Below, in pieces: positions 15,619 through 24,117 of a DNA stretch of 64,000 bases. A program made the translations under genes and the position numbers. Origin of the DNA: Mycolicibacterium aurum (GTDB taxonomy: Bacteria; Actinomycetota; Actinomycetes; Mycobacteriales; Mycobacteriaceae). The notes beneath the pieces were generated by a model, which searched no databases, was not told the DNA's origin, and worked only from the letters and a program-made list of their open reading frames with translations. The stretch covers positions 2,480,001 to 2,544,000 of the forward strand of contig LT549889.1 of assembly GCA_900078775.1 (NCBI GenBank), in the 5' to 3' direction. Every line of letters begins with the position of its first letter. The first letter of the stretch is position 1.

Positions 15619-16830
15619 TTACTTGACCTCGTACATCCAGATGAGGGTGGTCTCCAGCTCGCCCTCCGGGTTCCAGGAGTACTCACGTGCCACACCCTGG
15701 CCCTTGTAGTTGCGAACGAACTCCAGCAGAGCCGGCCGGGTGATCGCACCGGAGTCGATACCCTTGAGCAGGATGGTGCCCAGGTCATAACCCTCGGTGC
15801 TGTAGGTGCCGGGCTCGGTGTTGAACTTGGCCCGGTACTCCTCGGCGAAGGTACCGGTGGCCGGACCGCACGGGCAGGCCAGCAGCGCGCCCTCCGCCGA
15901 TGCGCCCGCCTGCTTGACGAACTCGTTGTCCTTGGAGCCGTCGGCGCTGACGAAGGTGCCCTCGAAGCCACCGTCCTTGAGCTGCTGCACCAGCGGGGCC
16001 GCCTCCGCGTAGTAGCCGGCGAAGAACACCGACTCCGGCGCGGCACCCTTGATCTGGGTGACGGCGGCAGAGAAGTCCTTGTCGCCCTTCTTCACCGAGA
16101 TGTTGCAGGCCGGATCGGCCACCGGGCCGAGCGTGTCACGCACCGCGGTGGCCAGGCCCAGACCGTAGTCGGTGCTGTCGTCGACCACGCAGATCTTCTT
16201 GTGCCCCAACGTGTTCTTCAGGTAGTTGGCGACCGAGGGGCCCTGCACCCCGTCGTTGGCCAGACCGCGGAAGAAGGTCTTCCAGCCGTTCTCCGACAGG
16301 GTCACGTTGGTGGCCGATGCGGTGGTGGCGACCAGGCCGGCCTGGTTGAAGACGCCACCGGTGGCCTTGGTCTCGCCGGAGAAGGCGGGGCCGATCAGGC
16401 CGATCGTGTACTGGTCCTCCACGATCCGCGGGGCGATGTTGGACGCCTTCTGCGGGTCACCCTCGGTGTCGAACGGCTTGAGCTGCACCTGGCAGCCGGG
16501 GTTGGCCTCGTTGTGCTGGTCGATGGCCAGTTGGATGCCGTTCTTGATGTTGATGCCGAGCGCCGCGTCCGGGCCGTTGAGCGCGCCGGCCATCGCGATG
16601 GACACCGGCGGGCAGGTGGCGTTGCCGTCACCCGCCGGGTCGGCGGGCGTGGTGCCCTCAGCGGCCTTGACCTCGGCGCCGTTCTCGTCGATCTGCACCG
16701 TCTCGACGATCGAGAGGTCGGTCTGCGCCGCCTCTTCTTCGGGCGTGCTCTGGTTGCAGCCCGCAATCGTGAGGGCCACCAGGCCCGCGCTTCCGAGAGC
16801 AAATGCCTTGCGTGCCACGTGACCGCGCAC
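15619..16830 (-). CDS. livK: Branched-chain amino acid ABC transporter substrate-binding lipoprotein LivK
   Basis: 403 residues. Signal peptide with lipobox TIAGC gives a membrane-anchored lipoprotein. A ~45-residue acidic linker precedes a type I periplasmic-binding fold (from about residue 70; ISIAMAGALNGPDAALGINIKNGIQLAID-type start is present in VSIAMAG). Binding-fold landmarks include GLIGPAFSGETKA and SADGSKDNEFVK. First gene of the liv operon, with its own promoter upstream and a hairpin downstream. Confidence 0.9.
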   Translation of the reverse strand: MRGHVARKAFALGSAGLVALTIAGCNQSTPEEEAAQTDLSIVETVQIDENGAEVKAAEGTTPADPAGDGNATCPPVSIAMAGALNGPDAALGINIKNGIQLAIDQHNEANPGCQVQLKPFDTEGDPQKASNIAPRIVEDQYTIGLIGPAFSGETKATGGVFNQAGLVATTASATNVTLSENGWKTFFRGLANDGVQGPSVANYLKNTLGHKKICVVDDSTDYGLGLATAVRDTLGPVADPACNISVKKGDKDFSAAVTQIKGAAPESVFFAGYYAEAAPLVQQLKDGGFEGTFVSADGSKDNEFVKQAGASAEGALLACPCGPATGTFAEEYRAKFNTEPGTYSTEGYDLGTILLKGIDSGAITRPALLEFVRNYKGQGVAREYSWNPEGELETTLIWMYEVK

Positions 16831-16909
16831 GTCTCACCTCCGGTTCCTTGTTCAGGTCGGCACCTCGAACCGGTCGGGACGGCCGGGCCGGCGATGCTTC
16901 GCGGAGAAA

Positions 16910-16915
16910 ACCATA
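16910..16915 (-). promoter_or_regulatory. Candidate -10 box for the liv operon
   Basis: On the minus strand the sequence reads TATGGT, matching TANNNT, about 80 bases before livK. No convincing -35 element was seen, so this is a weak call. Confidence 0.35.
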
Positions 16916-17033
16916 ACCAACCCATGGGCTTGTCGCGTGCTGTTGGACGATGCGTTGCGCAGATCGGCGGGGTCAGCCGGTCAAACGCCAAAGCCGGAAA
17001 CGAAGTCGTAACCCGGCGGCCAGGTCGAGGAGG

Positions 17034-17660
17034 TTATTTCTCGGCGCTCGACGGGTCCGCGGCGGGCGCGTCCAGGGTCTCCAGGACCACCTCGGCCACC
17101 CGCTTCATGGTGGTGCGCCGGTCCATCGCGGCGCGCTGGATCCACTTGAACGCCTCGGGCTCGGTCATCCCCTGGTTGGCCTGCAGCAAACCCTTTGCCC
17201 GCTCGACCAGCTTGCGCGTCTCGAGGCGGTCCGACAGGTTCGCGACCTCGCCCTCCAGGGCGGCGATCTCGCCGAACCGGCTGACGGCCACCTCGATGGC
17301 GGGGATCAGGTCGGAGATGGAGAAGGGTTTGACCAGATAGGCCATCGCACCGGCGTCGCGGGCCCGTTCGACCAGCTCACGCTGGGAAAACGCGGTGAGG
17401 ATGACGATCGGCGCGATCCGTTTGGCGGCGATCTCGGAGGCCGCGTCGATGCCGTCACGGCGAGGCATCTTGACGTCCATGATCACCAGATCGGGCTTCA
17501 GGCTCTCGGCCAGATCGACGGCCTCCTGACCGTCACCGGCCTGCCCGACAACTTCATATCCCTCTTCCCGCAGCATCTCGGCCAGGTCCAGTCGGATGAG
17601 CGCCTCATCTTCGGCGATGAGCACGCGGTGCGGGGCGGTGGCCTCTGTCATGCCCGACAT
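17034..17660 (-). CDS. pdtaR: ANTAR-domain response regulator PdtaR
   Basis: 208 residues, very close to Rv1626. An N-terminal receiver domain has the acidic pocket (AEDE), phospho-acceptor D62 in VIMDVKMPRRDG, and the K of LVKPF. The C-terminal ANTAR domain (about 145-200; RAKGLLQANQGMTEPEAFKWIQRAAM) binds dual-hairpin RNAs and prevents termination. In mycobacteria PdtaR is phosphorylated by PdtaS, which is encoded elsewhere, consistent with no kinase beside it. The shorter start at 17651 (MTEATAP) is equally possible. Followed downstream by the livK promoter region. Confidence 0.94.
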   Translation of the reverse strand: MSGMTEATAPHRVLIAEDEALIRLDLAEMLREEGYEVVGQAGDGQEAVDLAESLKPDLVIMDVKMPRRDGIDAASEIAAKRIAPIVILTAFSQRELVERARDAGAMAYLVKPFSISDLIPAIEVAVSRFGEIAALEGEVANLSDRLETRKLVERAKGLLQANQGMTEPEAFKWIQRAAMDRRTTMKRVAEVVLETLDAPAADPSSAEK

Positions 17661-17735
17661 TGTCGCGCGATTGGCGGCTCAGGGCGACCCTGGGGTAATC
17701 CGTGCCTGCCGATGAGAGGCCGTCCGGGCATCCAC

Positions 17736-17741
17736 TATGGT
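17736..17741 (+). promoter_or_regulatory. Candidate -10 box for the tRNA gene
   Basis: TATGGT lies 27 bases before the tRNA, a usual distance for a tRNA precursor leader. The -35 region is not obvious. Confidence 0.4.
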
Positions 17742-17768
17742 GGTAATCCGCGACCGAGTCGCGACCAC

Positions 17769-17845
17769 GCCCTCGTATCCCAACTGGCAGAGGAAACGGA
17801 TTCAAAACCCGTGCAGTGTGAGTTCGAATCTCACCGAGGGCACCA
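17769..17845 (+). tRNA. tRNA-Leu (anticodon CAA), short variable loop
   Basis: The acceptor stem GCCCTCG/CGAGGGC pairs over 7 bases, discriminator A and an encoded CCA follow (17843-17845). The T-arm is GTGAG-TTCGAAT-CTCAC. The anticodon loop is TTCAAAA, giving CAA, on an ACGG/CCGT stem with an A-C at the innermost position. Only five bases (GCAGT) lie between the anticodon and T stems, so the molecule has a class I variable loop whereas leucine tRNAs normally have a long arm. From memory, M. tuberculosis has a tRNA-Leu(CAA) of similar 74-base size, so this appears conserved. Confidence 0.88.
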
Positions 17846-18328
17846 CAACTCCCCGATCTGACCGGCAGATCCACGCCGAGTCCCACACCGGCGAAGCCCG
17901 GCCTTGATTCTCGGCCTGTGCGGCGAACCCCGCTGCATCACAATGCCTTTCGCGTCCCGCCGACCGGGTGCCAACGCGCACTCCCCCGCACCTGCGTCAC
18001 CGGCCGACTGCGCCCGTTTCCGACGCCGACGAGTAAACACCGCGACCCTGCCATTGTTTGCTGTAACACCCACCCTCGGCAAACTCCCCCAGCCCGCCGC
18101 ACCGGTACCGCCGCCGGGAGATCCGGAAACCGACCCGTCAGCACCTCCTGAAAAACTGATTCCGCAGCGGCTATGCGGTTGACCACACCCGATGTCACTC
18201 GGACTTGAACGAACCCTGAGAAACCCCCTACCGACCGGTAACCATGTGATACAAATCCTGACGACAACGTCAATAATTCGCCAGATGGGTCCTGGCGAGC
18301 TTCGACTGCACACGGAGAGAGCACTGCC
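17846..18328. other. Intergenic stretch without a recognisable gene
   Basis: 483 bases between the tRNA and the PE-PPE-domain gene. Open frames here are short or run antisense and show no familiar protein. The last 130 bases are less GC-rich (around 18230-18290) and probably hold the promoter of the downstream gene; a short TACCG-A-CCGGTA inverted repeat occurs at about 18228-18240. GGAGAG at 18314-18319 is the ribosome-binding site of the next gene. Confidence 0.6.
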
Positions 18329-19702
18329 ATGGGAGCCCATCACCGCCCCGGCCAGGCCCGTAAGCGATCGGGATACCGGGGCCGGGGACGTCATCGCGCC
18401 AAGAGCCAGCACACCTGGATGGCGCCACTCACCGCCACCACCCTGTCGATATCGCTGATGGCTCCGGTCAGCGCTCAGGCCAGCACGCTGATATCGATCG
18501 GCGCGACCGGGTCATGGGACAACGCCCCGATCACCGGACTGCAGGAGTGGCCCGCCAGGAACAACTTCGCCGACGACCCGGTAACCGCCACCGAGGTGGT
18601 GGAGTACCCCGCCGCGCTCGGGTTCGTCGGCATGTCGATGGAGGAATCGGTCGCCGAAGGCACCGCCGCGCTGCTGCGGGCCATCGAGTCGATTTCGGGC
18701 CGTAAGGTCATCACCTGCGAGAGTCAGGGCTGCCTGTCGGTCACCCGACTACTCCAGCAGTTCGCCGCCGATCCCCACACGGCCCCGGCCCGCGCGGAGC
18801 TGATCATCGTCATGATCGGCAACCCGGCCACCGCAGGCACCGGCGCGGCAGCCCAGAACGCCGGCGAATACGAGCCCTTCTTCCGGATCACGTTTCCGGG
18901 CGCTACACCCGAAACCCAGTACGAGACAATCAATGTCACACGCGAGTACGACTTCTTCGCCGACCGCCCGGACGGCGATCCATCGGCGCTTGCCGTCCTG
19001 AACAACCTGGTGGCGTTCCTCGTCGTGCACCCGTTCTACGGGGAGGTCGACATGGACGATCCGGACAACCTCATCAAGGTGGTGGGCAACACGACCTACG
19101 TCCTGGTCCCCACCAAAGAACTCCCGATTCTGCAGTCGCTCTACGACGCGGCCCGCGCCTGGCAGCTGCTCACCGGCCGGACGACCCTGCTCGAGGAGGT
19201 GGAGGCGCTGGACGCACGACTGCGCGCCATCATCGACCAGGGCTACGACCGAAGCGGCTATGTTCCGCAGGGCTCGCTGCAACCGGAGGAGCCCGCCGCT
19301 CCCGCCGACCGCGATGGGGACCCCGATGACCCGAGCCCCGACACCTCGGATGAGGACGCCGGCGCGGAGTTACCGCAGGACGTGGGCGGCGAGCCCACGG
19401 ATTCGCTTGAGCCCGAACCGGACACGATCACCGCGGGCGGCACGGAAGACGACCTGGCCGACCTCGACGACCCTACCGAGGATAAGGATCTGTCCGACCC
19501 CGAGGACGAGGACGCGGACGGGGATCTCACCGCCGAAGACCTCGCGGACGGCCCGGACGAGGAGGCCTCGGAGCCGAAGCATTCCGAGCCGACCGGCGCG
19601 TCGACTCCGTCGGGATCGGCAGGCTCCTCGGTCTCGCCGGACACTGATGCCGATGCCGGGTCCGCAGACAGCGAATCGGCAGGCCAGACCACCTCGATCT
19701 GA
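18329..19702 (+). CDS. Secreted PE-PPE-domain serine hydrolase with acidic tail
   Basis: 457 residues. A basic N-terminus and hydrophobic segment ending VSAQAS form a long signal peptide. Residues about 55-290 resemble the PE-PPE domain (PF08237), an alpha/beta-hydrolase fold; the nucleophile elbow is C130-E-S132-Q-G-C, with S132 as likely catalytic serine. No PE or PPE N-terminal module is present. From about 315 to the end the protein is low-complexity and rich in Asp/Glu/Ser/Pro, likely disordered outside the cell. GGAGAG is 9 bases before ATG. Esterase, lipase or trehalose-ester transfer is possible; the substrate is unknown. Confidence 0.78.
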   Translation: MGAHHRPGQARKRSGYRGRGRHRAKSQHTWMAPLTATTLSISLMAPVSAQASTLISIGATGSWDNAPITGLQEWPARNNFADDPVTATEVVEYPAALGFVGMSMEESVAEGTAALLRAIESISGRKVITCESQGCLSVTRLLQQFAADPHTAPARAELIIVMIGNPATAGTGAAAQNAGEYEPFFRITFPGATPETQYETINVTREYDFFADRPDGDPSALAVLNNLVAFLVVHPFYGEVDMDDPDNLIKVVGNTTYVLVPTKELPILQSLYDAARAWQLLTGRTTLLEEVEALDARLRAIIDQGYDRSGYVPQGSLQPEEPAAPADRDGDPDDPSPDTSDEDAGAELPQDVGGEPTDSLEPEPDTITAGGTEDDLADLDDPTEDKDLSDPEDEDADGDLTAEDLADGPDEEASEPKHSEPTGASTPSGSAGSSVSPDTDADAGSADSESAGQTTSI

Positions 19703-19731
19703 GCCCACCGACTCCGGACCCGGATACGAAG

Positions 19732-19769
19732 CTGCCGCTGCGGGAATGTCCGAGTTCCCGCAGCGGCAG
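19732..19769. terminator. Hairpin between convergent genes, probable bidirectional terminator
   Basis: A perfect 15-bp stem (CTGCCGCTGCGGGAA with its complement at 19755-19769) and an 8-base loop lie midway between two gene ends. There is no T-run on either side, so it would be an L-shaped (U-less) terminator of the type proposed for mycobacteria. Confidence 0.65.
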
Positions 19770-19790
19770 AGCTTCGCGCTCCTTCAGGAG

Positions 19791-21829
19791 CTAGTCGGCG
19801 CTACCCGAGTCCGATCCGGAATCCGAACCGCCACCGGCACTCTGGCGAGCCGGCGTCCGTGACTCCTGGCTGCTTTCGCTGCCGGTCCGCACCGACTTAC
19901 GCAGGCCCTTCGGCGAACGCGAGCTCAGCTCCTGACGGCCCTTCAGGCTCGGACCCGCGGTCTCCCGCACCTCCGGCGAAGCGGTCTCCGTGGAGTCCGA
20001 CGCGAGTTCACGCGTCTTGCCGGTGACCGAGGTGGTGCCCTCCTTGTCCACCGCCACGGTGTCGGCGGCGGCCGACTCGTCGGTGACGTTCTCATTCACC
20101 GTCTCGGTGGCATCCGACTCAGTCTCGGTGACCGGTGCGGAGACCACGTCCTCGACCTCGGTGGCCTCCTCAGCGGGCGCCTCCTCGGTGACGTCCTCGA
20201 CGACCTCGTCGGTGACCTCGTCGGCCGGAACCTCGTCGGCGACCGGCAGTTCCTCGGTGACCGGCTCCTGCACGGCCTCGGTGACGCCGCCCTGGACCTG
20301 CTGCACCGACTTCACATCGGTAACGGAACCCTTTGCCTCAGTGCCGGTTTCGAGTTCAGCACCGGAAGCGTCGGCGTCCTTGGCCGGCCCGTCGGCAACC
20401 GACTCCGGCGCCTCGTCCGCCAGGGCTCCCGCACCGGCCATCCGGGCACCCGCCGCGGCGACCGTCTTGGGCTTCTTGCCGAACAGACCGCCGAAGAAGT
20501 TGTTCAGCGCCGAGCTGAACGCGGACACCAGGTTCGGGAAAACGTTGAAGGCGCTGAACATTCCGCTGACGGCCTTCTGAATCGCCTTCATGAAGGCGGC
20601 GACCGGGTTGCTGCCGCCGGCGCCGGCACCCGGCCCTGACCCGGACCGGGACCGCCCGGGTTCTCCTGAGGATTGGTCAGCAGTTCGATCAGGTCCTTGA
20701 TGATCTGCCCGACCGGCTTCATGGTGCCGTCCGCCCGGAAGATGCCGAAGTGCGCCTCGTTGTTGTTGGCAGCACCGTTCAGCCAGTCCTTGATGGTGTA
20801 CAGGAAGACCGGACCGGCACCGGCGATGGTCTGCCAGGTCTCGAGCATGTCCTTGATGAATTCGGCCTGCTTGGCGTCGGTCATCACGTTGGTCGGCATG
20901 CCGTACTCGGTCATCCAGATCTTGATCTGTTCCTGCCCCGGCGCCAGCGCCGCGTCCAGCAGGGCACGGATCTGGTTCAGCTGCGTCAGCGGCGCGTCCT
21001 GCCAGGCGTTGCCCTGGGTCTGCGAGAACTTCCAGGTCATGTTGTACGCGTGGAAGGAGAGCGCGTCGAAGTAGCCGTTGGCGCCGGCTTCCAGCATCTT
21101 GCGGACGAAGTCCACCGGGTTCATGGTGAGCCCGGAGATGCTCATGCCTGCGCCCACAACGCCACCGACGACGGTGATCTCGGTGCCGAGCTGGGCCGCG
21201 GCCTGCTTCAGGGCGGTGTAGGTGACCTTGAGCATCTCGGTATACGTGGTCGGATTGATCGAGTTCCAGAACTGGACCGAGTTGGGCTCGTTCCACACCT
21301 CGTAGGCCGAGATCTTCTCGCCGTAGCGCAGTGCGACGGCCTTCGCGAAGGACGCGAAGCGGTTGAAGTCGGTCGGAGTGCCGTTGATCGGCAGGTTGGC
21401 GCTGGCCCACACCGGCGTCGAGTTCAGCACGCCGAGGATGCCCATGCCCCGCGCTGCGGCGGCGTTGACCACCAGGTCAAGCTGCTCCCAGCGGATCGCG
21501 CCGAGCCCCAACGGGGTGTCGGGGTGCAGCGGCTGCATATTGGCCCACGGCACCAGGATGCGGACGTTGGAGACGCCCAGTGACTGCATCAGGTCGAGCC
21601 GCTCGTTGATCTCGGCCAGGCTGCCGGCGAAGAACACGTCGGAATCGGAGATGCCGATGGTCGACGGAGCCTCTTCGATTTGCGCGACCTGCATCACGTT
21701 GTAGGCCCGTTGTTTGGTCAGCGGCAAGACCTGCTGGCTCGCCGTAGCCGCGAAAAGTGATGCAGCTATCAAAGCGATCACTCCGCGGATGGCAACGTTG
21801 CGGATCGGCTTACGCATCTGATCCCACAT
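19791..21829 (-). pseudogene. Secreted clan A glycoside hydrolase (cellulase-like) with one frameshift
   Basis: The N-terminal part (start ATG 21829, GGGAG ahead) has a signal segment and a TIM-barrel with acid/base E181 in EVWNEPN and nucleophile E308 in WMTEYGMPT, as in GH5/GH39-like enzymes. After about residue 395 a GPGPG linker meets a -1 shift near 20638. Read on in that frame, the sequence hits a stop at 20588; read in the other frame it continues for ~280 residues of Val/Glu/Thr-rich, likely disordered tail to 19791. Adding one base in GGTCAGGG restores a continuous Gly-Pro-Gly linker, so a single missing base is the simplest reading. Real mutation, slippage site or assembly error cannot be told apart here. 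Confidence 0.78.
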
Positions 21830-22191
21830 GGCGACTCCCGTTCTTACAGGCGCTAGTTCGGACATGACATCGCGCTGTCAAGCAAATTAACCCATTCGAT
21901 AGCAAATTGCGAAACTTTCGAATAAGTCCAGTTTGGGAGCGTTTTGTTACGCGCGGTTATCATTTTCTAGCAAACTCACGTCAGGGGGTGTCGTAATCAA
22001 ATCGAGACAACCGCACGCAGAACTGGCAAAGTTTTTTCGCAACAAGATCGAGGCATGCCCGAGATGCAACTGTGACCCGATTCACAACAGTTTGCTGGTC
22101 GGGGGCCGTTGGTCCCTCCGAGTCGACCGCTCACCGCTGGCGCGCCACCGCCGCGGCGAATATTGACGTCTGCGTTAGCTAAGTTGCGGTC
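21830..22191. other. Divergent regulatory region between glycoside hydrolase and adenylate cyclase
   Basis: 362 bases, AT-richer than its surroundings between about 21880 and 22040, with AGCAAA repeated (around 21879, 21901, 21969). It holds the CRP-type palindrome at 22071-22086. A TAAGTT sequence at 22180-22185 ends 6 bases before the cyclase GTG and could be a -10 box of a leaderless transcript. No coding sequence is supported. Confidence 0.55.
22071..22086. promoter_or_regulatory. CRP (cAMP receptor protein) binding site
   Basis: TGTGACCCGATTCACA is an exact TGTGA-N6-TCACA palindrome, the core consensus of CRP sites, including those of the mycobacterial CRP Rv3676. It lies 106 bases before the adenylate cyclase start and about 240 bases before the divergent glycoside hydrolase start. 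Confidence 0.8.
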
Positions 22192-23604
22192 GTGTCCCCC
22201 AATCGGTGGACGTTGCGCTTCCGTCAATTTTTGGACAAGCCTCGCCCGCCGGCTGCGCAGATCGGCCGATTCGGGCCCTTCCCGCCGTTCGGGCGGGGGT
22301 ACTCTCCGAGGGTGGCTGTCGCGGGGCCTCACGGATGCCTGCCCGACCTCCCGGAGGGCCGTCGGGGCTACGAAGATGCGGCCAGCAGGCGCCGTGCGAC
22401 GCTGACCATCAGCACCCGGATCGCCGCCACGATCGTGGCGGCCTACGGCCTCGCCGAGATCGTCCTCATCCCGCACGCCACCCACATCTGGCTGGTGAAT
22501 CTTGTGGCGGCAATCGGTTTCACCGTCATGCCGGCGCTGTACCGGTTCGGCCCGATGATCGCCGCCACGGTGTTCGTGACGTTCGCGTACCTCTTCACCG
22601 CGTACGCGTGCGCCCAGCTCGGCACCGACAGCGGGTTGCAGTTCTACTTCTTCGTGGGCGCGGCGCTGACCATCCTGGTGATCGGCAGCGACCATCTCGC
22701 CATCGCGTCGGCGCTCGCCGCCTCCGGGGCCGCACTCGCGATCACGCTGGAGTGGATCGTCGTCCCCAACACCGGGGTCTTCCCGGAGTCCTGGATGCGG
22801 GTCAGCTTCGCGATCACGGTGGCCGCAGCAAGCTTGATGATGGTCATCGTGGTGGGGTCGGCGATGCGCCGGATCGACCGTGCCGAGAATGCGCTGAGAC
22901 TGGAATTCGCGAAATCCGAGGCGCTACTGGCCAACATCCTCCCGGACAGCATCGCCACCCGACTCAAGGACCGCGACGACGCCATCATCGCGGACGGGTA
23001 CGAGGACGCCTCGATCCTGTTCGCCGACATCGCCGGATACACCGAACGGGCCAGTGATACGGACCCGGCCGAACTGGTGGTCTTCCTGAACCGGCTGTTC
23101 ACCGACTTCGATGCGCTGGTTGACCGGCACGGCCTGGAGAAGATCAAGACCAGCGGCGATTCGTACATGGTCGTCAGCGGCGTCCCACACCCCCGACCCG
23201 ACCACCTGGAGTCGCTGGCCTGCCTGGCCCTGGACATGGCCGCCGCGGTCGACGGGCTACGCGATCAACAGGGCCGCGAGGTGCCGCTGCGGATCGGGAT
23301 CGCCGCCGGCCCGGTGGTGGCCGGCATCGTCGGCTCACGCAAGTTCTTCTACGACGTCTGGGGTGACGCGGTCAACGTGGCCTCCCGGATGGAGAGCACG
23401 GACGAAGAGGGGCGCATACAGGTGCCCCAGGCCGTCTATGACCGGATCAACGCCAGTTACGTGTTCGAGGAGCGCGGCGAGGTGGACGTGAAGGGCAAGG
23501 GGCCGATGCACACCTGGTATCTGGTGGGCCGCCGCCCCGCACCCGGCACCACCGAGCCGGCGTCCGGTGCCGCCGTGCTGACCAATGGCGGTCACACCTT
23601 GTAG
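22192..23604 (+). CDS. cya: Membrane-bound class IIIa adenylate cyclase (Rv1625c-like)
   Basis: 470 residues from GTG 22192. A hydrophilic N-terminus is followed by six membrane helices (about 70-225), a short signalling helix, and one catalytic domain (about 270-450). Substrate and metal residues match Rv1625c: D279 in LFADIAGY, adenine-selecting K319 in IKTSGDSYM, D388 in YDVWGDAVN, and the N and R of VNVASRMES. Such single-domain proteins work as homodimers making cAMP from ATP. Gene order with pdtaR agrees with M. tuberculosis. An exact CRP site lies upstream. The 3' end overlaps the dps gene by 13 bases. Confidence 0.95.
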   Translation: MSPNRWTLRFRQFLDKPRPPAAQIGRFGPFPPFGRGYSPRVAVAGPHGCLPDLPEGRRGYEDAASRRRATLTISTRIAATIVAAYGLAEIVLIPHATHIWLVNLVAAIGFTVMPALYRFGPMIAATVFVTFAYLFTAYACAQLGTDSGLQFYFFVGAALTILVIGSDHLAIASALAASGAALAITLEWIVVPNTGVFPESWMRVSFAITVAAASLMMVIVVGSAMRRIDRAENALRLEFAKSEALLANILPDSIATRLKDRDDAIIADGYEDASILFADIAGYTERASDTDPAELVVFLNRLFTDFDALVDRHGLEKIKTSGDSYMVVSGVPHPRPDHLESLACLALDMAAAVDGLRDQQGREVPLRIGIAAGPVVAGIVGSRKFFYDVWGDAVNVASRMESTDEEGRIQVPQAVYDRINASYVFEERGEVDVKGKGPMHTWYLVGRRPAPGTTEPASGAAVLTNGGHTL

Positions 23605-24089
23605 TTCTCGGACTTGATCAACCAGGCCCGCTTCTCCAGCCCCTCGATGAGCTGGTGCAGGATGTCTGCACTGGTGGGATCCTCGGCATCCACGCGGTCG
23701 TGCACGGCCCGCAGGGTGTCCACCGCGGCGTACACCCGGGCGGCGATCAGGTCGACGACATCGGTGGTGCTGCGCTCGTAGGGCGGGAACTGGGGCAGCG
23801 TGGTGCGCGCCGCCACGGTGTCGGTGCGGCCGTCGGCCGGCGCCTGCAGCGCCCGCATCCGCTCGGCGACGGTGTCGCTGCCCTCGCGGGCGAAGTCGAC
23901 CAGATCGTCGAGTTGCAGGTGCAGGTCACGGAAGTTGGTGCCCACCACGTTCCAGTGCGCCTGTTTGCCCTGCAGGTGCAGTTCGATCAGGTCGACCAGG
24001 ACCTGCTGCAGGCTGGCCCGCAGTTCGGGCGAGGCCACGAAGCCCTGGATGTCGGAATCGGCGCGTCGGGTGCTCTGTGGAGTAGTCAT
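23592..24089 (-). CDS. dps: Dps-family DNA-protecting ferritin
   Basis: 165 residues, one four-helix bundle. The inter-subunit ferroxidase ligands are visible in KQAHWNVVG (His) and LDDLVDFAREGSDTVAERM (Asp/Glu). Dps dodecamers oxidise and store iron with peroxide and can bind DNA. The N-terminal tail is short, and the C-terminus ends at SENYKV without the long basic tail of M. smegmatis Dps1, so DNA binding may be weak. Tail-to-tail overlap with cya. Confidence 0.9.
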   Translation of the reverse strand: MTTPQSTRRADSDIQGFVASPELRASLQQVLVDLIELHLQGKQAHWNVVGTNFRDLHLQLDDLVDFAREGSDTVAERMRALQAPADGRTDTVAARTTLPQFPPYERSTTDVVDLIAARVYAAVDTLRAVHDRVDAEDPTSADILHQLIEGLEKRAWLIKSENYKV

Positions 24090-24117
24090 GCCAGGTCCAA
24101 CCAGACCTTTTCTGGAA

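Noticed and set aside
17831-18412. Antisense open frame between the tRNA and the PE-PPE gene
   Set aside because: Overlaps the tRNA end and the start of the PE-PPE gene, has no recognisable domain and no ribosome-binding site.
22163-22185. TTGACG at 22163 as a -35 for cya
   Set aside because: The spacer to the TAAGTT box is 11 bases, too short for a normal promoter.
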